Source: Pseudidiomarina tainanensis
GTDB taxonomy: Bacteria; Pseudomonadota; Gammaproteobacteria; Enterobacterales; Alteromonadaceae
Reading direction: 5' to 3'
Assembly: GCF_004214835.1 (NCBI RefSeq)
Contig: NZ_PIQJ01000001.1
Span: 1,488,001 to 1,552,000, forward strand
Length of the DNA stretch: 64,000 bases
The notes under the pieces are model-generated. The model did not search any database, had not been told where the DNA came from, and worked only from the letters and a program-made list of their open reading frames with translations. Both the position numbers and the translations under genes were made by a program. Shown in pieces: positions 28,586-37,722 of the stretch (positions within the stretch are counted from its first letter, which is position 1; each line of letters starts with the position of its first letter).

Positions 28586-29650
28586 TTATACGACGTCTAT
28601 GACACGCTCAGCACGTTCTACCATGCATGTCAAAAGGGCCATGCGTAAAAATACCGCACCACGCGCCTGACTGAAGTACCAGTTGTGCGCAGTGTGATCG
28701 AGATCGGTTGATAACTCTTCACCACGTGCAAGAGGATGCAAAATAATGGCATCTTCTTTGAGTGGTGAATTAGCGGTTAAGTGAAAAGCACTACCATAGG
28801 TATTAAAGGTGTCGCCTTCCCAAGAGATGGCATTGATATACACCACATCTAAGCTCGGTAACACGTCATCTAATTCGATTGTCGTGGCGATTTTAATTCC
28901 ACGGGCTTCGAGTTCTTCACGTTGACCAGCACCAAACAACTGCGCTGAACTTGCTTCATCATGAATGATCACCAGTTCATCGACAGCATGCGGAAATACC
29001 GATAGACACTTTAAAAAGCTGCGCACCGTGCGCATCTTATTCGGCACCCCGATAACGCCAATGCGAATCTTTGTTTTGTTCTCAGCATCAATAAGCTGCG
29101 GACGCCATTTAAAAATGGCATACATATCAGCTAGCGCTTGCGTCGGATGTTCATCAACGCCGTTACCCGCATTAATGATTGGAATACGCAGGGAATCCAT
29201 CATTTCAAATAGCGAGCTTTCATTGTTATCTCGCAATACCACGCAATCGCCGTAGTTATTAAACATTTCAGCGACATCGGCCAAGCACTCGCCTTTTGCT
29301 ATGCCGGTTGTTGAACGATCGGTAATCGACATAATATCGCCGCCTAAGCGATGCCATGCGCTCTCAAATGAGAGTCGCGTACGCGTACTTGGTTCGTAAA
29401 ACGCACTAATTAATATTTTATTTTGTAGCGGCGAGCTGAATCGCTTCGGATTACTCTCAATTTTAGCCGCCAGACGAAACAACTGTTTCATGGTGTCTTG
29501 GTCAAATTGATCACCCGACACAATATGTTGATTCGCTAACTTAACTAAATAGTCACCTTCTTCTTGAATTGCCCGAAGTAACGCTTTCGGGTGTGCATCG
29601 CCATAAACATCAGGCCGCTCACGTTCAAATGAGACATCGTTCACATTCAT
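28586..29650 (-). CDS. aspartate/ornithine carbamoyltransferase family protein (PyrB-like)
   Basis: The 354-residue protein has the carbamoyl phosphate site of the family: S-T-R-T-R (88-92), K119 in G-I-A-K-G-E, R140 and H-P-T-Q (168-171). The C-terminal H-P-L-A-R-G-E-E-L-S-T-D-L-D and W-Y-F-x-Q-A resemble PyrB more than ornithine enzymes, and R207 aligns with PyrB R167. However, the aspartate-binding T-R-V-Q loop of PyrB is replaced by I-N-A-I-S-W-E-G-D (272-280), and H-P-L-P-R reads H-P-L-A-R. The acceptor may therefore not be aspartate. It has about 40 extra N-terminal residues, and no pyrI follows. It sits between a 39-residue membrane peptide gene (six-base gap) and asnB (17-base gap). 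An automatic annotation would call it pyrB. Confidence 0.85.
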   Translation of the reverse strand: MNVNDVSFERERPDVYGDAHPKALLRAIQEEGDYLVKLANQHIVSGDQFDQDTMKQLFRLAAKIESNPKRFSSPLQNKILISAFYEPSTRTRLSFESAWHRLGGDIMSITDRSTTGIAKGECLADVAEMFNNYGDCVVLRDNNESSLFEMMDSLRIPIINAGNGVDEHPTQALADMYAIFKWRPQLIDAENKTKIRIGVIGVPNKMRTVRSFLKCLSVFPHAVDELVIIHDEASSAQLFGAGQREELEARGIKIATTIELDDVLPSLDVVYINAISWEGDTFNTYGSAFHLTANSPLKEDAIILHPLARGEELSTDLDHTAHNWYFSQARGAVFLRMALLTCMVERAERVIDVV

Positions 29651-29656
29651 AGTGTG

Positions 29657-29776
29657 TTACCAAAGTTGTTTAGAAATGAAATCTTTTAACCACAGCGCGA
29701 CTAAGATCAGCGGCGCCATGGCAGCAAAAACCAGACAAATCATCACCAGTGCGCTAAATCCGGTTAAACCGAGCAT
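29657..29776 (-). CDS. 39-residue membrane microprotein coupled to the SSS transporter
   Basis: This short reading frame starts at an ATG (29774-29776) that shares one base with the transporter's stop codon (TGATG), with GGAG about seven bases upstream, and ends in TAA six bases before the carbamoyltransferase gene. It encodes M-L-G-L-T-G-F, one long hydrophobic helix (about residues 8-30) and a short charged tail K-D-F-I-S-K-Q-L-W. The size, coupling and good ribosome site argue for translation. A role as a small transporter subunit is inference; I do not recognise a family. Confidence 0.7.
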   Translation of the reverse strand: MLGLTGFSALVMICLVFAAMAPLILVALWLKDFISKQLW

Positions 29777-31203
29777 CACGACGACTCCTGTAATTGTTCC
29801 CAATCGAAATCATGGTTCGAGCGCAGTAATCCAATTGCGCAAACCACAGCAGATACCGCGCAGGCGGTTAGCGCGGCAACATAGAAACCGATGACGAAAT
29901 AACTCACCAGCCCCAGCAAAGTCCCACTTGCCATGGCTGCGGCAGCGAATTTGCCCGCTAATCTTTTCTGATAAAGCCCTAATACGATTGGGAAAATCGT
30001 ACTGGCGACAAAAGCACCGGCAAAATTCAACAGTGCGCCTAACGTGGCTACCTGTGGTAAACACAATAACCACGTTAACAAGCCGATACCGGCAATACAG
30101 TAACGATTGATCTTAAATAATTGTTGGTCGGTTGCTTGCGGTCGTAATTTCTTGTGATAAAAATCACGAGTCACAAGATCAGATGTCGCCGCAAGTAATG
30201 AATCAAGACTAGACGCTAACGCAGAAAAAACCACGATAAATACGACGACAGCACCCATCTTACCGAGTACTTTTGCGGCAACCATGGGGCCCACCATGTC
30301 TGCGCTTGGCGGAAATATTCCGAGTTGCGGTGCTGCTAAGGCGATAAATCCAGTCACAATAGGAATCGGCAACCACAGCAATCCACCGAGTAAAAATGCT
30401 CGAAAAGCGACCTTTCCTTTAAATGCTAACGCTCGCGACCACCAGACATTCGAATGAAAAATTTCACCAAGACCAAAAAATATATTGTTGAATAAGAACA
30501 TTATGGCCGCTGGAAACATCAAATCGAGTAAACGCGGATGATTCAGGGTTAGCTCAGTATGAATGCTCTCAAGGCTCACGGTATCAATCAGGAACCATGC
30601 AATGGCGACGACACCTATAATGATGATTAATGCTTGAATAAAATCGGTCGCAATAACGGCGCGTAATCCACCAAAAAGAGTATATCCCACGCATATAATC
30701 AAAATCGCTGTCATACCAATGTGATAATCGAGACCACTAAGTGCTTCGAGTAAAATACCGCCTGCCATGCCAAGACTGACCAGCCAACCAAATGCATACA
30801 CCACGGAGATGACCATAAAGACCCACCATGCACCTCGTCCAAAGCGCAACCGGATGAAGTCTCCTGATGTATAGCCGTGAGGCATTAGTCGTTTAATGCG
30901 GGCGGCAAGTGGGGCAAATAAAATCAATCCGAGCGCCGCAAACGAATAGCCAACCATGCCCCAAATACCGAATTGATAGGTCAGTTGTGGGGCAACAAGT
31001 GTCGTGTTACTGGTTACCCAGGTTGCCATTGCGGTCGCAGCAGCAAGCGCAAAGCCTACGTTACGACCCGCCAGAGCAAAGTCTTCGTGGGTCTTGTTTG
31101 AACGGCCTAAATACCAGCCAAAGACTATCCACAACAGCCCAAAGATAACAACTAAGCTGAGCCCTAAAGAGCTGTCTAACGCGAAGTCTGTTGTTTCAGT
31201 CAT
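29776..31203 (-). CDS. sodium:solute symporter family transporter
   Basis: From the chosen ATG this is a 475-residue polytopic transporter with the SSS (LeuT-like) plan of about 13 TMs, including A-G-R-N-V-G near residue 46, G-Y-T-S-G-D-F-I-R-L-R-F-G near 115, the G-G-L-R-A-V-I-A-T-D-F-I-Q segment of TM5-6 and the S-S-L-D-S-L-L-A-A sodium-site helix. The G-Y-T-S-G-D-F region reminds me of the urea (DUR3-like) branch, but the substrate is not proven. A longer frame starts at 31269; the ATG at 31201-31203 has GGAG upstream, fits the family, and overlaps the stop of the preceding gene by eight bases. Confidence 0.9.
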   Translation of the reverse strand: MTETTDFALDSSLGLSLVVIFGLLWIVFGWYLGRSNKTHEDFALAGRNVGFALAAATAMATWVTSNTTLVAPQLTYQFGIWGMVGYSFAALGLILFAPLAARIKRLMPHGYTSGDFIRLRFGRGAWWVFMVISVVYAFGWLVSLGMAGGILLEALSGLDYHIGMTAILIICVGYTLFGGLRAVIATDFIQALIIIIGVVAIAWFLIDTVSLESIHTELTLNHPRLLDLMFPAAIMFLFNNIFFGLGEIFHSNVWWSRALAFKGKVAFRAFLLGGLLWLPIPIVTGFIALAAPQLGIFPPSADMVGPMVAAKVLGKMGAVVVFIVVFSALASSLDSLLAATSDLVTRDFYHKKLRPQATDQQLFKINRYCIAGIGLLTWLLCLPQVATLGALLNFAGAFVASTIFPIVLGLYQKRLAGKFAAAAMASGTLLGLVSYFVIGFYVAALTACAVSAVVCAIGLLRSNHDFDWEQLQESS

Positions 31204-31702
31204 GCTCCTGGCTCCGTCGGTGTTGCTGCAAAATAATGACCACCAGAATGACAAACAGCACACCACCAAAGCCGAATAATATCAGCGCATGTGTCAAGCT
31301 GTAGTGATCCACCTGAACCAGCACCACGTTACTTAGCTGAGTGTGTTGTTCGGAGCCTGCGGCTGTTTCATTACTGCCCGTTATAAGACGGAAATAATGA
31401 TTACCATCCCCGAATCCGGTGAGTGTCATACTTTGAAAATCGCCAAACCAAGGATAGCGTCGCTCAACTTTCTGAAAGCTTTCATCGGTTGAATATTCGA
31501 CCATGAGATTTTGTGTGGGGGCTTCTGACAGACGCAATACAAAGTAACCTTCGCGGCTTTGAGCCGGTGCAGAGAGTTGCGGCACAGCAGTATTGGATTG
31601 AACAACGTTTGGGGATAAAACGTAGGCAGAAGCGGGTCGCGCAAGCAGCGTGATGAGTAACAACAATGCAATGTGTATAACGAACCTCGCGCGGTCTGGC
31701 AC
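31196..31702 (-). CDS. membrane-anchored periplasmic protein with Fn3-like domain
   Basis: This 168-residue protein starts at a GTG (31700-31702) with GGAAGG four bases upstream. A signal peptide (to about residue 26, A-R-P-A-S-A) leads into a strand-rich extracytoplasmic domain (about 45-125, with Y-F-V-L-R-L-S and H-Y-F-R-L-I) resembling a fibronectin type III fold. A C-terminal TM (about 137-160) and a basic tail Q-Q-H-R-R-S follow. It is the first gene of the five-gene operon and overlaps the transporter gene. It may be an accessory or substrate-presenting subunit; no known family was identified with certainty. Confidence 0.75.
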   Translation of the reverse strand: MPDRARFVIHIALLLLITLLARPASAYVLSPNVVQSNTAVPQLSAPAQSREGYFVLRLSEAPTQNLMVEYSTDESFQKVERRYPWFGDFQSMTLTGFGDGNHYFRLITGSNETAAGSEQHTQLSNVVLVQVDHYSLTHALILFGFGGVLFVILVVIILQQHRRSQEHD

Positions 31703-31798
31703 AATTCCTTCCTGTAGCCCTTTGTTCCTAGGCTACCAAGTGAGGAAAATCATTTCAACTTAGGGTATGCTCACAACAATTGTCGTTTAGGGAAAGAT

Positions 31799-32206
31799 AT
31801 GCATCCGATTTATTTATGTAGCATGGGCGCGAACATTGCCCCAGAGAACAACTTTGCGGCAGCTCGTGAGTTAATTTCAGAACTCGGTAAAGCTTATTAC
31901 TCGCGTGCTATTTATACCCAACCCGTCAATATGCACAGCGACAATGACTTCCTCAACGCTCTATTTCTGCTTGTTTCGCCGCTTGATAGCGACGCGTTAA
32001 AGTCTCGTTTTAATGCAATTGAAATAAGCCTGGGTCGGGACCGCAGCGATCCGTTGAGTAGTAAAAAAGACCGTCCTATGGATATCGATATTCTCGGTGA
32101 ACTCAGCGTTGATGATGTTTGGCAAGAGGTGCCAACCTATCTTGACGATGTTGTGCAAAGTCTAAAACCAATTGCAGACCAACTTATTCAAACCCAAGGG
32201 GCATGA
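31799..32206 (+). CDS. folK: 2-amino-4-hydroxy-6-hydroxymethyldihydropteridine diphosphokinase-like protein
   Basis: HPPK transfers pyrophosphate to the pterin precursor in folate synthesis. The 135-residue protein has the family start I-Y-L-C-S-M-G-A-N-I, then G-R-D-R-S-D-P and the signature K-D-R-P-M-D-I-D-I-L at about residues 90-99. It is shorter than typical FolK (about 160), lacking part of the C-terminus, so it may be a second, specialised pterin kinase rather than the housekeeping enzyme. AGGGAAAG precedes the ATG. It is followed without gap by a FolM-like reductase, a pterin-related pairing. Confidence 0.85.
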   Translation: MHPIYLCSMGANIAPENNFAAARELISELGKAYYSRAIYTQPVNMHSDNDFLNALFLLVSPLDSDALKSRFNAIEISLGRDRSDPLSSKKDRPMDIDILGELSVDDVWQEVPTYLDDVVQSLKPIADQLIQTQGA

Positions 32207-32207
32207 T

Positions 32208-32921
32208 ATGGATAACGCTAAAAAATATGCACTTGTGACCGGTGCTGGTCGTCGTTTTGGCTTAGCTTTGGCACATGCGTTGATAGACGAGGGCTATCAA
32301 GTACTAGCTCATTACAATACGTCAAAGGATGGTATAGAAGAGCTTGAACAACGCGGCGCAATTGGTTTGCAAGCAAACTTATCGCAGTTAAACGAGGTTC
32401 ACCAATTGATTCATGCTGTTCAACAGCATTGCTCGAGATTACACCTATTAGTGAATAACGCTTCGTGTTTTTTCGATAACGCACGCGTTGATGAGAACGA
32501 TGCTAATTTAGAGGCTGTGTTAAATGTACACACAGCTGCCCCATATCTACTGATTAATAACTTACAACACCAGCTGCGCGATGCCGAAGGCAGTGTGATT
32601 AATATTACCGATATTTACGTTGATAGCCCGTCGACAGACTACGTCGCGTACTGTGCGGCTAAAGCTGGCTTGGCAAGTTTGACCCAAGCATTCGCAAAAA
32701 AATTGGCCCCAGCTGTGCGCGTAAACGCCATCCAGCCAGGGCCAATATTATTTTTGCCAGAGCACGATAGTCAGCATCGTCAAAAAGTACTCGCTGAAAC
32801 ACCACTTAACCTTGAAGGTGGATTAGAGCCGATGATAAATGCGGTGCGGTTTTTACGCGACAACCCGTTTATCACCGGCGAATCCATCAAAGTCGATGGC
32901 GGTCGTGCTTTAACGATTTAA
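32208..32921 (+). CDS. folM: SDR family oxidoreductase, dihydromonapterin reductase-like
   Basis: From the ATG at 32208 this is a 237-residue short-chain dehydrogenase with T-G-A-G-R-R-F-G (residues 10-17), N-N-A-S near residue 83 and Y-x3-K in Y-V-A-Y-C-A-A-K. The R-R-x-G variation of the glycine motif is typical of FolM/pteridine reductases, which reduce dihydromonapterin or dihydrofolate with NADPH. Position directly behind folK supports this. AAGGGG lies six bases upstream; the longer frame inside folK was rejected. The stop overlaps that of convergent acnA by four bases. Confidence 0.8.
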   Translation: MDNAKKYALVTGAGRRFGLALAHALIDEGYQVLAHYNTSKDGIEELEQRGAIGLQANLSQLNEVHQLIHAVQQHCSRLHLLVNNASCFFDNARVDENDANLEAVLNVHTAAPYLLINNLQHQLRDAEGSVINITDIYVDSPSTDYVAYCAAKAGLASLTQAFAKKLAPAVRVNAIQPGPILFLPEHDSQHRQKVLAETPLNLEGGLEPMINAVRFLRDNPFITGESIKVDGGRALTI

Positions 32922-35599
32922 GCAGCCAGCATTTGTCTCAACACGTAATGTAAGATGCCGCCACTTCGGTAGTACTGCAGTTCATTACCGGTGTCGATGC
33001 GGCATTTCACCTGAAACTCAACGCTGGAGCCATCCGCTTTTTTCGCTTTCACTTGTAACATTTGACCTGGTTTCAAATCATCGTTTATACCAACGATGCT
33101 GATTTGTTCATCGCCAGTCAAACCGTGAGCTTGAACGCCCTCACCGTCCACAAATTGCAGCGGCAACACGCCCATACCAACCAAGTTAGAGCGGTGAATA
33201 CGCTCGAAACTCTCAGCAATAACGGCTTTCACGCCAAGCAAAGTAGTACCTTTTGCCGCCCAATCACGACTTGAGCCAGTACCATACTCTTTACCTGCCA
33301 GCACTACCAGAGGCGTGCCCTCTTGTTGATATTGCATGGCTGCATCGTAGATCGGCATCTGCTTACCGCTTGGAACATGGCGAGTAAAGCCACCTTCGAC
33401 ACCATCGAGCATTTGGTTCTTGATACGGATATTGGCAAAAGTACCGCGCATCATTACTTCATGGTTACCGCGTCGCGAACCATATGAGTTGAAATCCTTC
33501 ACTGCCACACCGTTTTCTTGCAAGTATTTACCTGCTGGTGAGTCCGGCTTAATTGAGCCTGCGGGTGAAATATGGTCCGTCGTGATGGAGTCAGCGAACA
33601 CCGCCAGCACACTTGCATCTTTCACATCAGCGAGAGGCGCCAAAGGTTTATCGATGCCGACAAAGTACGGCGGATTTTTTACATAAGTCGAATCATCGCT
33701 CCAATTGTAGGTTTTACCCTCACCAATTGGAATGGCGCGCCACTCGTCATCACCTTTAAATACTTCGCCATATTCTTTGCTAAACATTTCGCCATCAACC
33801 AAACGTACAGCTTCAGCAATTTCGGCACTACTTGGCCAGATATCTTTAAGATAAACCGGATTACCCGAGCTATCTTCAGCAATTGGGTCGCTACTTAAAT
33901 CAATGCGAGTTGTGCCCGCAAGTGCATAAGCCACAACCAACGGCGGCGAAGCCAGCCAGTTTGCTTTCACATCTTGGTGAATACGCCCTTCGAAGTTACG
34001 GTTACCCGAGAGTACCGACGAAACTGTCAAGTTACCTTCACGAATGGCATCGGTAATCTCATCGGGTAATGGTCCCGAGTTGCCGATACAGGTGGTACAA
34101 CCGTAACCGACAAGGTTAAAGCCAAGCTTGTCTAAATATTCTGTTAATCCGGCTTTGGCGAGATAATCGGTCACAACTTTTGACCCTGGTGCAAGCGATG
34201 ACTTCACCCATGGCTTACGTTGAATACCTTTTTCCAAAGCTTTCTTCGCGACTAAACCTGCCGCCATCATCACACTTGGGTTTGAGGTGTTTGTGCACGA
34301 CGTAATGGCGGCAATCACCACATCACCGTGCGATAAGCTGTAATCCTTACCTTTCACCGGAATAGATTTATCAGTTTCACCAGACTGACCGTTGGTTTCT
34401 AAAAATAGGTCAAATGCTGAACCCAGTTGCGGCATACCGACGCGATCTTGTGGACGTTTCGGCCCTGCCAACGACGCTTCAACAGTACTTAGATCCAGTT
34501 CTAGTGAATCGGTAAATACTGGCTCTTGGCCAGACTCGCGCCACATGCCTTGAGCCTTCGCATAGGCTTCAACCAAGGCAATGGTATCGTCATCACGACC
34601 TGATAATTCGAGATAGCGTAAGGTTTCTTGGTCAACTGGGAAAAATCCGCAGGTAGCGCCATATTCCGGCGCCATGTTACCTATCGTTGCGCGGTCGGCG
34701 AGTGGTAAGTGATCTAAGCCTGGACCGTAAAATTCAACAAACTTGCCGACCACACCGTGCTTGCGTAGCATTTGGGTGACGGTTAAAACCAAGTCAGTCG
34801 CGGTGACCCCTTCTGGAAGCTTACCCGTCATACGGAATCCAACCACCTCAGGAATCAACATGGAAACGGGTTGTCCGAGCATCGCAGCTTCCGCTTCGAT
34901 ACCACCCACGCCCCAGCCAAGTACACCAAGACCGTTAATCATTGTGGTATGCGAGTCAGTACCGACTAAGGTATCGGGCATCACGAATGTCTTGCCGTCT
35001 TGCTCTTTGGTCCACGCAACCTTGGCTAAATACTCCAAATTTACTTGGTGACAAATACCTGTTCCCGGCGGAACCACACGGAAGTTTTCAAAGGCATTCT
35101 GGCCCCAACGCAAAAATTGGTAACGCTCAAAATTGCGTTCCATTTCAATCCGGACGTTTTCTTTAAAAGCTTCTGCAGACGCATATTTATCAACCATTAC
35201 CGAGTGGTCGATGACCAGATCGACGGCCGACAATGGATTAATTTGGTCTGGATCTTGTCCTGCCTTAGCAACAGCATCACGCATGGCGGCGAGATCAACA
35301 ACCGCTGGCACGCCAGTGAAATCTTGCATCAATACACGCGCTGGACGATACTGAATTTCGCGATCGGAACTGCGTTTATCTAACCATTTTGCAATAGCTT
35401 CAATGTCTTCAGAGGTAACCGTATCACCATCTTCATTGCGTAATAAGTTTTCTAACAAGACTTTCATGGATGTCGGTAATTTCTTGACATCGGCAATGTT
35501 GGCGAGCTTTTCTGCCGCTTTCGGCAAACTGTGATAATGATAGGTCTTACCGTTTACTTCTAACGTACTTAACGTTTTCAAGCTGTCGTTGCTCGACAT
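32918..35599 (-). CDS. acnA: aconitate hydratase AcnA
   Basis: AcnA interconverts citrate and isocitrate in the TCA cycle using a 4Fe-4S cluster. The 893-residue length fits the AcnA/IRP1 family. Cluster ligands are in T-S-C-T-N (Cys about 434) and G-C-T-T-C-I-G-N (about 500 and 503); G-S-R-G-N-H-E and the C-terminal swivel domain [13 protein letters not shown] are intact. AAGGAG stands seven bases before the ATG. The 233-base gap to the divergent PAS-GGDEF gene holds its promoter, for which I see no strong hexamer pair. Confidence 0.97.
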   Translation of the reverse strand: MSSNDSLKTLSTLEVNGKTYHYHSLPKAAEKLANIADVKKLPTSMKVLLENLLRNEDGDTVTSEDIEAIAKWLDKRSSDREIQYRPARVLMQDFTGVPAVVDLAAMRDAVAKAGQDPDQINPLSAVDLVIDHSVMVDKYASAEAFKENVRIEMERNFERYQFLRWGQNAFENFRVVPPGTGICHQVNLEYLAKVAWTKEQDGKTFVMPDTLVGTDSHTTMINGLGVLGWGVGGIEAEAAMLGQPVSMLIPEVVGFRMTGKLPEGVTATDLVLTVTQMLRKHGVVGKFVEFYGPGLDHLPLADRATIGNMAPEYGATCGFFPVDQETLRYLELSGRDDDTIALVEAYAKAQGMWRESGQEPVFTDSLELDLSTVEASLAGPKRPQDRVGMPQLGSAFDLFLETNGQSGETDKSIPVKGKDYSLSHGDVVIAAITSCTNTSNPSVMMAAGLVAKKALEKGIQRKPWVKSSLAPGSKVVTDYLAKAGLTEYLDKLGFNLVGYGCTTCIGNSGPLPDEITDAIREGNLTVSSVLSGNRNFEGRIHQDVKANWLASPPLVVAYALAGTTRIDLSSDPIAEDSSGNPVYLKDIWPSSAEIAEAVRLVDGEMFSKEYGEVFKGDDEWRAIPIGEGKTYNWSDDSTYVKNPPYFVGIDKPLAPLADVKDASVLAVFADSITTDHISPAGSIKPDSPAGKYLQENGVAVKDFNSYGSRRGNHEVMMRGTFANIRIKNQMLDGVEGGFTRHVPSGKQMPIYDAAMQYQQEGTPLVVLAGKEYGTGSSRDWAAKGTTLLGVKAVIAESFERIHRSNLVGMGVLPLQFVDGEGVQAHGLTGDEQISIVGINDDLKPGQMLQVKAKKADGSSVEFQVKCRIDTGNELQYYRSGGILHYVLRQMLAA

Positions 35600-35770
35600 G
35601 GCTTACTCCTTCTTTAAACGATGCATCCCCTAAGCTTAGACACAAATCTGTGGTTCAGCCATAGCGTTTATCTATATTCACTATGGGTACAATGAACACA
35701 AAGATCAACCAGCTAACATATTGAATATGCGTTACATTGATAAATATTGATGCGCGTAAGTCGCCAGTTA

Positions 35771-35799
35771 TTTTGCTTCACCGCAGAGCATGCTATAAA
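35771..35799 (+). promoter_or_regulatory. candidate promoter of the PAS-GGDEF gene
   Basis: TATAAA at 35794-35799 is a strong -10 match; TTTTGC at 35771-35776, 17 bases upstream, is a poor -35. It lies 33 bases before the ATG at 35833, in the gap divergent from acnA. Confidence 0.35.
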
Positions 35800-35832
35800 T
35801 GAAAGATAACTCCGAATGGAATTAACAACACA

Positions 35833-36735
35833 ATGCCGCATCCCAAACTCGTACAGTTCAAAGCCCTTGGACAGTATCTCGACCTGTTACTTGACGCTAT
35901 ATGCGTGGTGAATTCCAATGGTGAGTTTATATACGTGAGTGGCGGTGGCGAGCGTGTGTTTGGCTATAAGCCGGAGGAAATGATTGGTCACTCGATGTTT
36001 AAATTTATGCATCCTGAAGATCATGACAAAACTCGGGCTGTGGTCGCCGAGATCATGCAAGGAATTGCGAAAATTAACGTCGAAAATCGGTATATTCGCA
36101 AAAATGGTGATGTTGCTCACATACTATGGTCGGCACGTTATTCAAAAGAAGACGACTTTCGTATCGCCGTTGCTCGTGACGTCACCGAGCAACGCCAAGC
36201 AGAGAGTGAACGTTTACAGCTTTTGCAACGACTCGAACAGCAGGCGCTTTATGATCCGCTTACGGAATTACCGAATCGAGCCTACTTTTACCAGCGGGCG
36301 TTGCAGGTTTTGCAACGTCGTAGTGAGGTTGCACTCCTTTATCTCGACCTTAATAAGTTTAAAGAAATTAACGACTCGTTCGGTCACGCTATTGGCGATC
36401 GAGTTTTAAAAGTCGCGGCGCAGCGCATCACCGAAAGTTTACGCACAAACGACATGGTCGCGCGCATCGGCGGCGACGAATTTGTGGTGCTTCTTGAGCG
36501 CATTCAATCGGTTACTGATGCCAAGCATATCGCAGAAAAAATCGTCCATGCCTTTCAAAATCCAATAGAAGTTAATGCAGGCCAACCATTTACCGTCGGG
36601 ATTAGTATCGGTATCGCACTTTCAAAAGATTGTGGCCGTGAACTTGAGCAACTGCTACTAAAAGCCGATAATGCGATGTATCAAGCAAAATTAATGACAG
36701 ATAACCGCATTAAAGTGGCGGCCGACGACAAGTGA
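35833..36735 (+). CDS. PAS domain-containing diguanylate cyclase
   Basis: This soluble 300-residue protein joins an N-terminal PAS domain (about residues 13-130, with F-I-Y-V-S-G-G and the P-E-D-H-D-K-T turn) to a GGDEF domain (about 135-295) that makes c-di-GMP. The active site reads A-R-I-G-G-D-E-F, and an allosteric I-site R-T-N-D stands five residues ahead, so a feedback-inhibited, active cyclase is expected. No membrane segment or cofactor residue is obvious; the PAS ligand is unknown. The ribosome site is weak (GGAA about 13 bases upstream). Confidence 0.93.
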   Translation: MPHPKLVQFKALGQYLDLLLDAICVVNSNGEFIYVSGGGERVFGYKPEEMIGHSMFKFMHPEDHDKTRAVVAEIMQGIAKINVENRYIRKNGDVAHILWSARYSKEDDFRIAVARDVTEQRQAESERLQLLQRLEQQALYDPLTELPNRAYFYQRALQVLQRRSEVALLYLDLNKFKEINDSFGHAIGDRVLKVAAQRITESLRTNDMVARIGGDEFVVLLERIQSVTDAKHIAEKIVHAFQNPIEVNAGQPFTVGISIGIALSKDCGRELEQLLLKADNAMYQAKLMTDNRIKVAADDK

Positions 36736-36739
36736 GTGC

Positions 36740-36785
36740 TTGTTCCACAATATTGAGCCCGTATAATAAACTGATTAGACCAGTT
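36740..36785 (+). promoter_or_regulatory. tesB promoter with FadR-like operator
   Basis: TTGTTC (36740-36745) and a perfect -10 TATAAT (36762-36767) are 16 bases apart. Directly behind, at 36769-36785, AACTGATTAGACCAGTT matches the 17-bp FadR operator (N-N-CTGGTNNGACCAG-N-N) at all but one of the fixed positions. It covers the expected start of transcription, where a bound repressor would block tesB. The match was made by eye. Confidence 0.55.
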
Positions 36786-36807
36786 GTTTATTGTTAAAGG
36801 AATACGA

Positions 36808-37674
36808 ATGAGCCAAGTATTGGATGATCTTCTTAACTTATTGAAATTAGAAACAATTGAGCAAGGTATTTATCGCGGTCAAAGTCAAGACTTAGGCTTT
36901 GGTGCAGTATTTGGTGGTCAAGTTATCGGTCAAGCGCTCTCGGCAGCCAAAGAAACCTTGCCTGAAGATCGCAAAGTTCACTCACTCCATACCTACTTTT
37001 TACGCCCCGGCGATGCTCATAAACCGATTATTTACGATGTCGAAAATATCCGTGATGGTAAAAGCTTTTCCACTCGGCGTGTGCAGGCCATCCAATATGG
37101 TAAGCCCATTTTTTACATGACGGCGTCATTTCAAATTGAAGAGCCTGGTTTTGAGCATCAAGACACGATGCCGGATGTGCCCGGCCCGGAAGGACTGGTT
37201 TCCGATATCGATATTTATCGTGAACATGCCGAGCTTATACCTGAAGTTATCCGCAACAAGTTTATCTCAGAAAAACCAATTGAGATGCGCTTTGTGACGG
37301 CCAACAATCCATTCAAACCAAGCATTGATGAGCCTCGACGTTATGTTTGGCTACGAGCAAATGGCCCCATGCCTGACGATTCACGAGTACATAAATATTT
37401 ATTAGCGTACGCATCAGACTTCAATTTTTTACCGACAGCACTGCAGCCTCATGGCTATAGCTTTGCACAACCGAATATTCAAATGGCGACGATTGACCAC
37501 TCGATGTGGTTCCATAAAGATTTTCGTATGGACGATTGGTTGCTATATGCCATCGATAGCCCGGTTGCTACCGGCGCACGGGGTTTAGTTCGAGGTCAAA
37601 TCTATACTCGCGATGGCTCCTTGGTTGCATCAACCATGCAAGAAGGTGTGGTGCGCAAGCACGATCGCAAATAA
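36808..37674 (+). CDS. tesB: acyl-CoA thioesterase II
   Basis: TesB hydrolyses medium- and long-chain acyl-CoA to free acid and CoA. From the ATG at 36808 the protein has 288 residues, the size of E. coli TesB (286), forming a double hot-dog: F-G-G-Q-V-I-G-Q-A (about residues 34-42), [12 protein letters not shown] near 62, and the second half with T-I-D-H-S-M-W-F-H and A-R-G-L-V-R-G. AAAGGAA lies six bases before this ATG; eight upstream codons were dropped. A FadR-like site upstream suggests control by long-chain acyl-CoA. Confidence 0.95.
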   Translation: MSQVLDDLLNLLKLETIEQGIYRGQSQDLGFGAVFGGQVIGQALSAAKETLPEDRKVHSLHTYFLRPGDAHKPIIYDVENIRDGKSFSTRRVQAIQYGKPIFYMTASFQIEEPGFEHQDTMPDVPGPEGLVSDIDIYREHAELIPEVIRNKFISEKPIEMRFVTANNPFKPSIDEPRRYVWLRANGPMPDDSRVHKYLLAYASDFNFLPTALQPHGYSFAQPNIQMATIDHSMWFHKDFRMDDWLLYAIDSPVATGARGLVRGQIYTRDGSLVASTMQEGVVRKHDRK

Positions 37675-37675
37675 C

Positions 37676-37703
37676 AAAAAAGGCGCCGGTTTGGCGCCTT
37701 TTT
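37676..37703. terminator. bidirectional intrinsic terminator between tesB and the nucleoside transporter
   Basis: GGCGCC (37682-37687) and GGCGCC (37693-37698) form a stem with loop GGTTT, flanked by six A on the left and five T on the right. It can therefore end transcription of tesB on the plus strand and of the udk-transporter unit on the minus strand. Confidence 0.88.
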
Positions 37704-37722
37704 GCTAGCTAACTAATCTAGA

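Noticed and set aside
31714-31736. GTAGCC-N11-GGCTAC inverted repeat ahead of the five-gene operon and folK
   Set aside because: Arms of six bases occur often by chance and no promoter hexamers line up with it, so I do not list it as an operator.
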